64,000 nt of DNA from Bacillus sp. MUM 116 (lineage in GTDB: Bacteria > Bacillota > Bacilli > Bacillales > Cytobacillaceae), in NCBI RefSeq assembly GCF_001866655.1, contig NZ_MLYR01000029.1, positions 1 to 64,000 of the forward strand, written 5' to 3'. The notes below the pieces were generated by a model. It worked only from the letters and a program-made list of their open reading frames with translations, had not been told where the DNA came from and did not search any database. This document shows, one piece after another, positions 1 through 7,718 of this stretch. The position numbers and the translations under genes are program-made. Numbering within the stretch: position 1 is the first letter of the stretch; the number at the start of each line of letters is the position of its first letter.

Positions 1-638
1 CCGCTGCTTCCCGAGCTGCCTGAGCTGCCACTTGATCCATGGCTGCCTTTACTTTTCCCGGAATGTTTATTGTTCTTATTCTTTCCGGAATTTTTCCCAC
101 CTTTACTTTTCCCGGACCCGTGGCTGCCGCTTGACCCGCTGCTTCCCGAGCTGCCGGAGCTATCACAGGTTCCACAACTGCCGCTGCTTCCACTGGAATC
201 CCAGCTGCCACAGGACCCGCAACTTCCAGAACTGCCGGAACTACCGGAACTACCCGAACTGCCGGAACTGCCGGAACTACCAGAACTGCCCGAACTACCA
301 GAGCTTCCGGAACTGCAAGAGCTTCCAGAGCTACCGGAACTGCCCGAACTGCCAGAGCTTCCGGAACTGCCCGAACTGCCAGAGCTTCCGGAACTGCCCG
401 AACTGCCAGAGCTTCCGGAACTGCCCGAACTGCCCGAACTGCCAGAGCTTCCGGAACTGCCGGAACTATGGCTGCCAGGCTTTGGTTTTTTTTCAGGTGG
501 TTTAGGGCCACCTTTAGATTTTGGACCCTTTCCTTTATGCTTTGCTACAACATCTTTTGGGTTACTATCTAAAAAGGTTAATAAGCCATTTTCTTTGGCT
601 TGGGCTAATAACTGTTCAATGTCCAATTTTAATACCAT
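1..638 (-). CDS. Ser/Gly-repeat coat-like protein, 3' end beyond window
   Basis: Unrecognised low-complexity protein, probably a spore-coat component. It starts at ATG 638 behind GGAAGTGGTGA and stays open to the left edge (at least 212 codons). The first 50 or so residues are ordinary and Lys-rich (LDIEQLLAQAKENGLLTFLD, then K/G/P-rich). About 25-30 Gly-Ser-Ser triplets follow (roughly positions 215-470), then a Cys-containing stretch (GSCGSCGS) and a basic block rich in K, S, G and N. It is divergent from cotH, as Ser-rich cotG is in B. subtilis. By analogy the Ser/Lys tracts could be CotH phosphorylation substrates; this is inference. The plus strand here reads as an LPE repeat, which is a shadow of this gene. 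Confidence 0.72.
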   Translation of the reverse strand, partial: MVLKLDIEQLLAQAKENGLLTFLDSNPKDVVAKHKGKGPKSKGGPKPPEKKPKPGSHSSGSSGSSGSSGSSGSSGSSGSSGSSGSSGSSGSSGSSGSSGSSGSSGSSCSSGSSGSSGSSGSSGSSGSSGSSGSSGSSGSCGSCGSWDSSGSSGSCGTCDSSGSSGSSGSSGSHGSGKSKGGKNSGKNKNNKHSGKSKGSHGSSGSSGSSGSS

Positions 639-674
639 TTTTTCACCACTTCCAAAAATAAGTATTTTCCTTTC

Positions 675-683
675 TAACTTATG
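675..683 (-). promoter_or_regulatory. Candidate sigma-K -10 element for the Ser/Gly-repeat gene
   Basis: Read on the minus strand this is CATAAGTTA, a full match to the sigma-K -10 consensus CATAnnnTA, 36 bases before the start codon at 638. No convincing AC -35 sits 16-17 bases upstream, so the call is tentative. Confidence 0.35.
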
Positions 684-827
684 GGAATTAAGTCAGTATT
701 GACATGGACATTTAATACATTTTTAGAAAAATTCGCCTATAATTTGACTCATGGCCTTCGTCTAACTGCACAAATACCTAAAAAAATGCATACAATTCTA
801 AAAATAAATTTTTTAGGGGTATTAAAA

Positions 828-1898
828 TTGTTAAAATATGAAATCTTTATAAACCCAAAAGTACTAAAAAATTTAGACAACGATATTTGGGAAGACGAGC
901 CGGTTCCAGCAGTGTTGAAAATTGGAAAAGAAAAATACACAGTTCACCTGGCCTATCGTGGGAATGTCATCAGAAAAAAGAAGAAAAAATCATACGATAT
1001 CATTTTTCAAAAGCCGTTTCTTGTTAACGGAGCCCATGAAATCCATCTCAACGCAGAATATTCTGATATTTCATTATGCAGGAACAAACTTTCACTGGAT
1101 TTTTTTGATTCATTAGGAGTTATCTCCCCACACTCGAGGCATGTGCTCCTCTATATCAATGGATATTGTAAAGGGATCTATTTAGAAATCGAGTCCTTTG
1201 ACCAATACATGTTGAAAAAAAGGAATTTACCACCAGGTCCAATCATTTATGCTACAAATTATCATGCCAATTTTTCTTTATTAACGCCAAAAAGTAAACT
1301 AAAATCCAGCTTAGATCAAGGTTATACAATAAAGAATGGTTCTGAAAAAGATCTGGAAAGATTAGAGGAGTTCATTGCGAAAATTAACACCTTAAATAAC
1401 GCGGAATTTGAAGAGGAAATACCTAAATATTTAGATACAGATCAATATGTAAATTGGCTTACTGGGGTCGTTTGCACGCAAAATTTTGATGGTTTTATCC
1501 ATAACTATGCCTTGTATCACAATAGCGAAAGTAACCTATATGAAATATCTCCTTGGGATTATGATGGGACTTGGGGGCGGGATCTTCATGGACGTAAATT
1601 AAGCTATGATTTCGTACCTATTTCCGGGTACAATACATTAACCAACAGGCTTCTAAATATTCCACAATTCAGGAAAAAATATTTAAATACGTTATTATCC
1701 ACATTAGAAAATCTATTAACGGTCAATACCATGGAACCAATTGTTTCCATCCTTTTCAAACAATTAAATCCCTATATTGGCCTAGATCCGTATTTAACCA
1801 TAAATGAACAAACACTTGAAAAAGAAAAAACATACATTATTAGGTTTATTCAAAAAAGAAATTCCTACCTGAAAGAAAAAATGATGTCCTTAATATAG
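828..1898 (+). CDS. cotH: CotH-family spore coat protein kinase
   Basis: Atypical secretory-pathway-like kinase that in B. subtilis phosphorylates CotB and CotG in the mother cell and controls outer-coat assembly. Recognisable family features are the N-terminal YRGN(V)IR-KKKKKSY block, NFDGFIHNYALYHN in the second half and the metal-binding ISPWDYDGTWGRD motif. I take TTG 828 as the start: GGGG lies 8 bases upstream and the protein (356 aa) then begins LKYEIFINP, close to the family's usual length. An in-frame ATG at 681 has no Shine-Dalgarno and overlaps the opposite promoter. It is divergent from the Ser/Gly-repeat gene and precedes two CotB-family genes, its likely substrates. A perfect terminator follows. 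Confidence 0.9.
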   Translation: MLKYEIFINPKVLKNLDNDIWEDEPVPAVLKIGKEKYTVHLAYRGNVIRKKKKKSYDIIFQKPFLVNGAHEIHLNAEYSDISLCRNKLSLDFFDSLGVISPHSRHVLLYINGYCKGIYLEIESFDQYMLKKRNLPPGPIIYATNYHANFSLLTPKSKLKSSLDQGYTIKNGSEKDLERLEEFIAKINTLNNAEFEEEIPKYLDTDQYVNWLTGVVCTQNFDGFIHNYALYHNSESNLYEISPWDYDGTWGRDLHGRKLSYDFVPISGYNTLTNRLLNIPQFRKKYLNTLLSTLENLLTVNTMEPIVSILFKQLNPYIGLDPYLTINEQTLEKEKTYIIRFIQKRNSYLKEKMMSLI

Positions 1899-1908
1899 GC
1901 AGTATGAC

Positions 1909-1940
1909 GTATATGGCAAGTTCCATATACATTTTTTTTG
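1909..1940 (+). terminator. Rho-independent terminator after cotH
   Basis: GTATATGG / CCATATAC perfect 8-bp stem with a 6-base loop, followed by eight T residues. Confidence 0.85.
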
Positions 1941-1983
1941 CCTATTTTTTTCATAAATCTCAAAAACAGGCACCTATAATAGT

Positions 1984-2011
1984 ACAACATCACCCCGTGA
2001 TACATATAGAT
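1984..2011 (+). promoter_or_regulatory. Candidate sigma-K promoter of the CotB-like gene
   Basis: AGTACAAC, a 17-base spacer counted from the AC, then CATATA. The same arrangement (AGTACAAC, 17 bases, CATATA) precedes the CotB-family gene at 62998, so the two paralogues appear to share a promoter type. The -10 box departs from CATAnnnTA at its last two bases. Confidence 0.4.
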
Positions 2012-2054
2012 GCAGTGTAAATGTTTATTTAATTTTAAGGAGGAAAATGGTGGT

Positions 2055-2582
2055 ATGAATAAGGAAATGATGAGTAATTTTGTCGGTAAAACCATCAGGG
2101 TTGATAGACATGGGCCAAATTCCAGAGTCGGAAAATTAATGGAGGTTTTTGATGATGGATTTGTCTTATTAACCGAAAAGGATGGAGTTCTATACTATTG
2201 TATGCAACATATCAAAAGTATTACGGAAAGCACTCAGGACAAAATCGAATTTGGCATTGAAATTCCTGATGGATTTGAATATAAAAAAGCAACAACTTTC
2301 ATGGAATTATTAAGGGGCATGCAATACCAATGGGTACACTTGAACCGTGGACCTGAGAGCATTGAGGGAGTTCTAAGTGAAGTTCATCCTGATTATGTAT
2401 CCGTAATTGTTAAGGATGAGATTGTTCGTTTGTCAAGGATCCATCTTAGAAATATCAGCTACGGGCTAAAAATTGAAAGTAATATAGATGAGGATAATGG
2501 TTCAGATAATAAAGGCTCAAATGATAAAGGTTCTAAGAATAAAAACTCAAATGATAAAAGTTCCAATGATAAGAATAAATAA
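2055..2582 (+). CDS. CotB-family spore coat protein with short Ser/Asn/Lys tail
   Basis: 175-aa protein built from two CotB-type Sm-like modules. The first has VDRHGPNSRVGKL and QHIKSITE, the second LNRGPESIEGVL and HLRNISYG; these correspond to the repeated GGPESKKGKL / HIKSI blocks of B. subtilis CotB. The last 34 residues or so are a hydrophilic Ser/Asn/Asp/Lys tail, a shortened version of the CotB Ser-rich region. Start ATG 2055 follows AAGGAGG at 2037-2043. It lies downstream of cotH and upstream of a longer CotB homologue, as in a cotH-cotB substrate cluster. A coat role is from family and context. Confidence 0.85.
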   Translation: MNKEMMSNFVGKTIRVDRHGPNSRVGKLMEVFDDGFVLLTEKDGVLYYCMQHIKSITESTQDKIEFGIEIPDGFEYKKATTFMELLRGMQYQWVHLNRGPESIEGVLSEVHPDYVSVIVKDEIVRLSRIHLRNISYGLKIESNIDEDNGSDNKGSNDKGSKNKNSNDKSSNDKNK

Positions 2583-2583
2583 A

Positions 2584-2630
2584 GAGTAATAATTCGTCGC
2601 TTCTCGATTTTGGGGAAGCGACAATTACTC
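2584..2630. other. Intergenic hairpin between the two CotB-family genes
   Basis: GTCGCTTC (2596-2603) pairs with GAAGCGAC (2615-2622); the stem can be extended by AATT/AATT and GAGT/ACTC. There is no T-run, so it may stabilise or process the transcript rather than terminate it. Confidence 0.5.
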
Positions 2631-2649
2631 CCTTAAGGAGGATTTATGT

Positions 2650-3813
2650 ATGAGTCAAGATAATTTTTCATCTACACTGGATTTATTCAAAGGCTATTGG
2701 GTAAATCTTTATGTAAGTGAAGAAATCATTAAAGGAAAATTAATGGGAGTGGAAGAAGACCATTTAATTTTAGAAAACGAAAATAATTACATCTTTTACT
2801 ATAGCCTGGATAAAATACAGGCAATTACCAAGAACACAAAACAATTCCAAGCAGAGGAAATTTCATCTAAATATTTAAAAACAACCAGCTTAAAAGAGTT
2901 ATTAGACTCTTTAATCAATTCTTGGGTAAGTATCCTTTGCTTAAATAAACAAACGTTTAGCGGTATTGTAAATGAAGTGGATTCCGATTTCGTCACTTTA
3001 ATTAGTGGTGAAGAAAGGATTCTTATAAAATTAACCCATGTTTCGAACATTGTAATGGGAGTAATAGAAGATAATTCAAATAACTCAGACTCTGAAACTG
3101 ATGAAGAAGAACAAAATGAAGAAGAACAAAATGAAGAAGAACAAAATGAAACGGAAGTAACCTATCAGTACGTGGAATTAGAAGATAGTTCTAACGAATC
3201 AAACGATATCGTTGAAGAAGTAACTGGAGAAAAAGTTGAGCACATCAAAGAAGAGTCTCCTGAGATCTCCAGCCAATCAACTAGTGATAATTCTCAATCT
3301 ATCGTTTGGTCACAATCAATAAGACCGACAACGGTTGAAAATTTTGTAACGGAGGTTTTAGAAACATCAAACGAAAAAGAAAAGTCATCCAAGAGCAATC
3401 GTGATTCATCCTCCTCCAAACAAGAGAAAAGTAAAAAAAGCAGCAAAAGTTCTAGCAAAAACTCAAAATCAAAAAGTTCTTCCAAAAAAGAAGGATCTTC
3501 CAAAAAGGAAGTATCTGAAACAAAAGTTGAAGAGGTAAAACAAGAGGTTAATTCTGAAAAAACAAATAAAGAAGTTACTGCATTGAAATTTGCCGACACA
3601 GCCAATATCTTTGGATTAATGAAGGAAATGAAGGAAATTAAAGAATCAAAGAAAGAAACAAATAGTAAGGATACGACGAGTGCTATGAATCTCCAACAGG
3701 ATGAGGAATCACGGTTAATCCGTTTTGCAGGGGAACCAATTACCCGTGATAGCAAGGAAGCTTTCCCATACGCTGGTTGGCCAAGTAGGAGAAACAGAGC
3801 AAACCGATTCTAA
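2650..3813 (+). CDS. cotB: Spore coat protein B (CotB-like)
   Basis: 387-aa outer-coat protein homologue. Residues 1 to about 140 carry two Sm-like CotB modules (FKGYWVNLYV ... YYSLDKIQAIT, then SWVSILCLNKQTFSGIV ... THVSNIVMG). An acidic stretch with three EEEQNE repeats follows (about 150-165), then a Ser/Lys-rich segment (about 240-285, SSKSSSKNSKSKSSSKK type). The latter resembles the SKSSSKR region of B. subtilis CotB, which CotH phosphorylates. The C-terminus ends in a basic GWPSRRNRANRF. AAGGAGG lies 8 bases before ATG 2650. It sits in the same orientation as cotH. The assignment is good; the substrate role is by analogy. Confidence 0.87.
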   Translation: MSQDNFSSTLDLFKGYWVNLYVSEEIIKGKLMGVEEDHLILENENNYIFYYSLDKIQAITKNTKQFQAEEISSKYLKTTSLKELLDSLINSWVSILCLNKQTFSGIVNEVDSDFVTLISGEERILIKLTHVSNIVMGVIEDNSNNSDSETDEEEQNEEEQNEEEQNETEVTYQYVELEDSSNESNDIVEEVTGEKVEHIKEESPEISSQSTSDNSQSIVWSQSIRPTTVENFVTEVLETSNEKEKSSKSNRDSSSSKQEKSKKSSKSSSKNSKSKSSSKKEGSSKKEVSETKVEEVKQEVNSEKTNKEVTALKFADTANIFGLMKEMKEIKESKKETNSKDTTSAMNLQQDEESRLIRFAGEPITRDSKEAFPYAGWPSRRNRANRF

Positions 3814-3917
3814 TTTCGCACCTCTAACCAGAAAAAGCCAATATGAATATGAACATAGTTCCCTTCCATGTCATTGTCCCTTTCAGCATCCTAAAGAAAT
3901 CCTTACAAAATGATTTT

Positions 3918-3956
3918 GGACTGGTCTTTTTAAGGTTGTCCTTAAAACACCAGTCC
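3918..3956 (+). terminator. Long stem-loop after cotB
   Basis: GGACTGGT pairs with ACCAGTCC, with an inner TTTTAAGG/CCTTAAAA stem around a TTGT loop. It is very stable but lacks a clean T-run, so termination is likely but not certain. Confidence 0.55.
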
Positions 3957-4000
3957 ATCTCATCTTGTATATTGTAACTCCTTAGAAAGGATGTGATCTA

Positions 4001-4669
4001 ATGAATTTTAAGGAACATATCGGAAAATATATAAAACTAGAGATTTCAGGAAAAAAAATACTAAGTGGCATGTTAATTGACATTGGAAGCGATTTATGGG
4101 TTCTTTTTGATGGGTATGATTATCTATATATTCCATCCATCAATATACAAAATTGGGAATTTCTAAATGAAGATGAGATTGATGAAATCTATGTTTCTAC
4201 AGAACCCTCCCCTATATATAACCATAATGAAGAAATTTCACTTCGCAAGACGCTAACTTCTGCAAAAGGAATTTTCACAGAAATTTATGTAACAGGCAAC
4301 AAAGCATTGCATGGATATATTATAAGCATCATGAACAATTATTTCGTTTTTTACTCCCCTATTTACAAAACAATGTTTATTTCCCTGAATCATCTGAAGT
4401 GGTTAATTCCTTACTCCGAAAATCAACGTCCATATGGACTAAGCAATGCGAATTTCCCAGTAAATCCATCAAACATTTCATTTTCAAGGTCTTTTGAGGT
4501 GCAAATTGAAAAACTGGTAGGAGAACTAATCGTTTTTAATATGGGTGAAAGTGACCATGTAATCGGAAAAGTGAAAGGAATAAAAGACAATTTCGTTGAA
4601 ATTATACGAGCTAAAGAAGAACCGGTTTATTTGCATCTTCAGCATATCAAAACAGTTCATATGACTTAA
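4001..4669 (+). CDS. CotB-related / DUF2642-type three-module protein
   Basis: 222-aa protein with three successive beta-rich modules of about 60 residues: HIGKYIKLEISGKKILSGML ending in an IPSINIQNW strand; FTEIYVTGNKALHGYI ending in ISLNHLKWL; and LVGELIVFNMGESDHVIGKV ending in LHLQHIKTVHM. Each module ends in a 'xx(H/N)(I/L)' strand like the CotB modules, so I infer an Sm-like fold and a coat-associated role. It has no signal peptide and no Ser-rich tail. AAAGGATGTGAT precedes ATG 4001. It closes the coat gene cluster and is followed by its own terminator. Confidence 0.65.
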   Translation: MNFKEHIGKYIKLEISGKKILSGMLIDIGSDLWVLFDGYDYLYIPSINIQNWEFLNEDEIDEIYVSTEPSPIYNHNEEISLRKTLTSAKGIFTEIYVTGNKALHGYIISIMNNYFVFYSPIYKTMFISLNHLKWLIPYSENQRPYGLSNANFPVNPSNISFSRSFEVQIEKLVGELIVFNMGESDHVIGKVKGIKDNFVEIIRAKEEPVYLHLQHIKTVHMT

Positions 4670-4697
4670 ATGAGTGTCTTTTAAGGACACTTAAAAA

Positions 4698-4725
4698 CGG
4701 ACTGTGACAGTCCGCTTTTTATTTT
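4698..4725 (+). terminator. Terminator of the coat cluster
   Basis: CGGACTG TGA CAGTCCG hairpin followed by CTTTTTATTTT. A second small hairpin (AGTGTC/GGACACT) lies just before it. Confidence 0.85.
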
Positions 4726-4763
4726 CAATTATTTAATTCATTTTTTAGATAAACAGTATCAGA

Positions 4764-4845
4764 TTTTTCCATGAATCAACTGGACAAGCCTAATGAGTAG
4801 GCCGTTCCTCGTTAACTCGGGGCTAGGTACGGTCGTTTGGAAAAA
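4764..4845. other. Unexplained structured element between convergent genes
   Basis: An 82-base segment closed by TTTTTCCA / TGGAAAAA that contains two further helices: GCCTA-ATGAG-TAGGC (4788-4802), and an outer CGT/ACG enclosing CCTCG-TTAACT-CGGGG (4807-4822). This gives a three-way-junction shape. It is GC-richer than its surroundings and contains no ORF. It matches no riboswitch that I recognise, and it lies between two gene ends, so it is not a leader. Strand unknown. Confidence 0.4.
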
Positions 4846-4903
4846 GAAATAAACAACAAAACAAACAAGTTCTACAACCATGATTTTACCATTTTTTAAC
4901 AAC

Positions 4904-5983
4904 TTAAAATATTAACTTGGTCTTTAATCTTGCTGTATCCTCGATTAATTGATTCATTAATTGCTGGACGGTTAATGTTTTTGCTAATCGGGGACTTTGG
5001 CCGGACCAAAGGGACATATAATCCGGGTTTCGTGTGGCTAAAGATGCTTTTCGGATCCCTTTTGTCAGTTCATTTTGAATCGGATATGGCGGTAAGTTGT
5101 TCTCCTTTTCTTTCATGGATTCAATAAAGCCGTTATTTACCCCTCTTGCCATTTTTCCTGAGAAGGCTTTTGTTAGAACCACCTGGTCTTCTTGAGCATG
5201 GATGATTGCCTCCTTATGGATTTGAGATGCTCCACTCTCTTCACACACCAGGAACGCGGTTCCCATTTGAACAGCATGAGCACCGAGACATTTTGCTGCG
5301 AATATTCCTCTAGCATCCATAATACCTCCGGCAGCAATGATTGGAATATGGATATGGTCTGCTGCCTGGGGAATTAGTGACATTAATCCAATCAAACCCT
5401 GCTCTGGATCATTTATGAAGGTACCGCGGTGTCCTCCTGCCTCGCTTCCCTGTAACACGACAAAGTCCATACCTGCTTTTTGACATAAGATGGTTTCGTG
5501 AACCGTGGTGGCCGTGCCGGCTGTATGAATTGAATTCTTTTTCAAACGTTCGAGGATATCCTGGGACGGCAATCCAAATGTAAAGGAACAGACTGGTACA
5601 TTTTCTTCAAGAACGACTTGTATCTGCTCATGAAAAATTTCGAGGTCCTGTTCGTATGTTGGTAATTTAGGATGGGTTTCTATACCTAAAACTTGTTCAA
5701 TTGGGTGGAGTAGATCCTTTGCCGACTTTATTTTTTGCTCATCATGTTGATAGATAGATGGAACGAATAGATTGATTCCGAATGGTTTGGCCGTAATTTG
5801 CTTGACTTCTTTTATTTGATGGCGAACTTGTGCAGGATTAAGGTAACCAGCGCCAATCATTCCGAGTCCTCCAGCATTGGAAACAGCAGCCACCAATCTT
5901 GAAGTCGTTGGTCCACCCGCCATTGGAGCTTGAATAATCGGATAATCAATTCCTAATCGTTGAGTAAATTCATTTTGCCACAT
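4904..5983 (-). CDS. Nitronate monooxygenase family protein
   Basis: 359-aa FMN-dependent TIM-barrel enzyme of the class I nitronate monooxygenase (2-nitropropane dioxygenase-like) family, which oxidises alkyl nitronates such as propionate-3-nitronate. Visible motifs are PIIQAPMAGG near residue 15, LQGSEAGGHRG near 176 (His of the GGHRG segment, the usual catalytic region), IIAAGGIMDARG near 216 and GAHAVQMGTAFL near 234. It appears monocistronic, between a structured element and a repeat hairpin. The related FabK enoyl-ACP reductases share the fold, but the sequence pattern fits nitronate monooxygenase better. Confidence 0.85.
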   Translation of the reverse strand: MWQNEFTQRLGIDYPIIQAPMAGGPTTSRLVAAVSNAGGLGMIGAGYLNPAQVRHQIKEVKQITAKPFGINLFVPSIYQHDEQKIKSAKDLLHPIEQVLGIETHPKLPTYEQDLEIFHEQIQVVLEENVPVCSFTFGLPSQDILERLKKNSIHTAGTATTVHETILCQKAGMDFVVLQGSEAGGHRGTFINDPEQGLIGLMSLIPQAADHIHIPIIAAGGIMDARGIFAAKCLGAHAVQMGTAFLVCEESGASQIHKEAIIHAQEDQVVLTKAFSGKMARGVNNGFIESMKEKENNLPPYPIQNELTKGIRKASLATRNPDYMSLWSGQSPRLAKTLTVQQLMNQLIEDTARLKTKLIF

Positions 5984-6012
5984 GCGATTTACCGCCTTTC
6001 ATAATATAATAA

Positions 6013-6063
6013 GGTGACAGGCACCGTCCGTGGACAAATCTTCTTTTTTCCGTGTGGGACGGA
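6013..6063. repeat. CAGGCACC-type intergenic repeat
   Basis: Contains GGTGACAGGCACC followed by a CCGTCC ... GGGACGG stem. It belongs to a set of intergenic hairpins in this window carrying an AGGCACC or related core (also 31201-31244, 37100-37142 and a diverged one at 52315-52357). Confidence 0.45.
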
Positions 6064-6093
6064 CATCTAAAATATAGGGACGGTGGTGATGTA

Positions 6094-6486
6094 ATGGAAC
6101 GAATTGTTCTTTTTGATGGTGTATGTAATTTATGTAATCAAAGTGTCCAGTTTATTATCAAGAGAGATCCATCCGGAATATTTAAGTTTGCCTCTCTCCA
6201 AGGGGAAAGGGGAAAAAGAATTATTTCGGACTTCGGAATTCCTGCCGAATTGGAAAGCCTCATATTAATAGAAAATGAAAAAGCTTATCGAAAATCCACT
6301 GCCGCATTACGGATTTGCGGTAAGCTAAACGGTCCATGGAAGTTGTTCGTAATCCTCATGATTATCCCACCTTTTATAAGAGACTACATCTATGATATCA
6401 TAGCGAAAAACCGCTATAAATGGTTTGGCCGGAAAAACAGCTGTATGCTTCCCTCACCAAGTTTGAAAAATAGGTTTTTGGATTAA
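6094..6486 (+). CDS. DCC-family thiol-disulfide oxidoreductase (YuxK-like)
   Basis: 130-aa DUF393 protein. The N-terminal LFDGVCNLCNQSVQFII contains the D-G-x-C-x-x-C (DCC) thioredoxin-like motif (residues 6-12), and the second half has a hydrophobic segment (LFVILMIIPPFIRDYIYDIIA). Members are predicted thiol-disulfide oxidoreductases, with substrates usually unknown. I chose ATG 6094 because GGTGGTGAT lies just upstream and the family begins at the MxxIVLFDG position; an upstream in-frame start at 6052 would add 14 atypical residues. It is monocistronic and ends convergently with lsrF. Confidence 0.82.
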   Translation: MERIVLFDGVCNLCNQSVQFIIKRDPSGIFKFASLQGERGKRIISDFGIPAELESLILIENEKAYRKSTAALRICGKLNGPWKLFVILMIIPPFIRDYIYDIIAKNRYKWFGRKNSCMLPSPSLKNRFLD

Positions 6487-6487
6487 T

Positions 6488-6522
6488 AAACGCCTGAATA
6501 TAAAAATAGATTTCAGGCGTTT
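6488..6522. terminator. Bidirectional terminator
   Basis: AAACGCCTGAA / TTCAGGCGTTT perfect 11-bp stem between convergent genes. Confidence 0.8.
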
Positions 6523-6531
6523 ACCGACCAC

Positions 6532-7329
6532 TTATGCTTTAATTTTCGTATTTGTTTCATACAATTCCACTGCTTCCTTTACGGAAAAACCATGATGTAC
6601 AATTGAATGAATCGCCTGTATCATGGCAAGCGGATTCTCGGACTGCCAAATATTCCGCCCCATATCAACGCCTACCGCTCCCTGTTCCATCGCATTATAC
6701 GTAATCTCAAGCGCTTCCCGAATCGTATCAAATTTCGGCCCACCGGCAATCACAATTGGCACCGGGCACTTGCCTGTCACCTGTTCAAAATCTTCACAGT
6801 AATAAGTTTTTACAATATCCGCCCCCATTTCAGCTACCACCCTGGAGGCTAAAGCAAGGAATCTCGCATCACGTTTTTCAAGCTCTTTACCGACTGCTGT
6901 AATCCCTAAAACCGGGAGCCCATAATCATGTGCATCGGTGACTACATGTGCAAGATTTGTTACAGTTTGCGTTTCAAAATCAGAGCCAATAAATACGGAA
7001 ACCCCCACACCGACCACATTATGGCGAAGCGCCTCCTTTACGGAGGTGACAATCGTTTCATTTGCCAAATCCTTTCCAAGTGTTGTTGGACCTCCAGACA
7101 CACGCAAGACCATCGGTTTTTCCGTATCATCGGGAATGCAGGCAGCAAGTGTTCCACGGGTTAAATAAAGGGAATCTGTATACGGAAGCAAATCCTTTAC
7201 CGTTTCCCCCGGTTTTTCTAAACCCCTGATGGGCCCCAAAAAGTACCCATGGTCAATCGCCAGCATAACAGCCCTTCTATTCGGCAAAATTTTATTCAAA
7301 CGGTTTTTTAAACCCCAACTCATCACCAT
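6532..7329 (-). CDS. lsrF: LsrF-like phospho-AI-2 thiolase (class I aldolase fold)
   Basis: DeoC/FbaB-type TIM-barrel protein of about 265 aa. LsrF is the CoA-dependent thiolase that splits 3-hydroxy-5-phosphonooxypentane-2,4-dione, the last step of phospho-AI-2 breakdown. Family marks are MLAIDHGYFLGP near the N-terminus, GADIVKTYYC with the Schiff-base Lys region (about 170), VPIVIAGGPK and AVGVDMGRNIWQ. AAAGGAG precedes ATG 7329; a second ATG at 7323 is possible. It is the third gene of the lsrK-cupin-lsrF operon. Linkage to LsrK makes LsrF more likely than another aldolase of the same fold. Confidence 0.85.
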   Translation of the reverse strand: MVMSWGLKNRLNKILPNRRAVMLAIDHGYFLGPIRGLEKPGETVKDLLPYTDSLYLTRGTLAACIPDDTEKPMVLRVSGGPTTLGKDLANETIVTSVKEALRHNVVGVGVSVFIGSDFETQTVTNLAHVVTDAHDYGLPVLGITAVGKELEKRDARFLALASRVVAEMGADIVKTYYCEDFEQVTGKCPVPIVIAGGPKFDTIREALEITYNAMEQGAVGVDMGRNIWQSENPLAMIQAIHSIVHHGFSVKEAVELYETNTKIKA

Positions 7330-7340
7330 CACACGCTCCT

Positions 7341-7697
7341 TTATTTAATCACAGGATTTGGAATATTAACCGTATCTCTTTCCGCAATATGCGGGGACTT
7401 AATAAACACAGCTTTAAACAACTGCTCCGATTTATTAATCAAATAATGAGAATCATACGGACGGCATTGAATCATGTCCCCCGGTTTTACCTGAACCCGT
7501 TCGCTGTTAATATAAAAATCAATTTCACCTTCTAAAATATAGAAAATTTCTTCGCAAACGGTATGATAATGGTTTTGAAAGTCCTGCCCTGGTTTCAAGG
7601 CAACAACTCCCACATCTACATTGGGCCCCTTCGTTAAATACTTTGGTCCGTTGTCTCCAAACCGGTATTCAAAGCCGCTCTCATTGACTTTCTTCAT
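7341..7697 (-). CDS. Small cupin protein in AI-2 cassette
   Basis: 118-aa single-domain cupin. The motif NHYHTVCEEIFYILEGEIDFYI (residues 42-63) carries the HxH...E metal-binding set of cupin motif 1, and PGDMIQCRPYDSHYL is motif 2 with its His. It lies between lsrK and lsrF, the position where enteric lsr operons need the phospho-DPD isomerase LsrG. LsrG is a ferredoxin-like-fold protein, so this is not a homologue; that the cupin replaces LsrG functionally is inference from gene order. Confidence 0.75.
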   Translation of the reverse strand: MKKVNESGFEYRFGDNGPKYLTKGPNVDVGVVALKPGQDFQNHYHTVCEEIFYILEGEIDFYINSERVQVKPGDMIQCRPYDSHYLINKSEQLFKAVFIKSPHIAERDTVNIPNPVIK

Positions 7698-7718
7698 CCC
7701 TTACCCCCCCTTCAAACC

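Noticed and set aside
70-702. Plus-strand (LPE)n reading frame as a proline-rich repeat protein
   Set aside because: No ribosome site, begins in the repeat, and the minus strand has a complete gene start with RBS and natural N-terminus; it is the shadow of the GSS-repeat gene.
681-827. CotH N-terminal extension from ATG 681
   Set aside because: No Shine-Dalgarno, overlaps the opposite promoter element, and the extra 49 residues are not part of the CotH family pattern; TTG 828 has an RBS.
4764-4845. Riboswitch or T-box
   Set aside because: No match to conserved cores I know, and it lies after gene ends, not before a gene.
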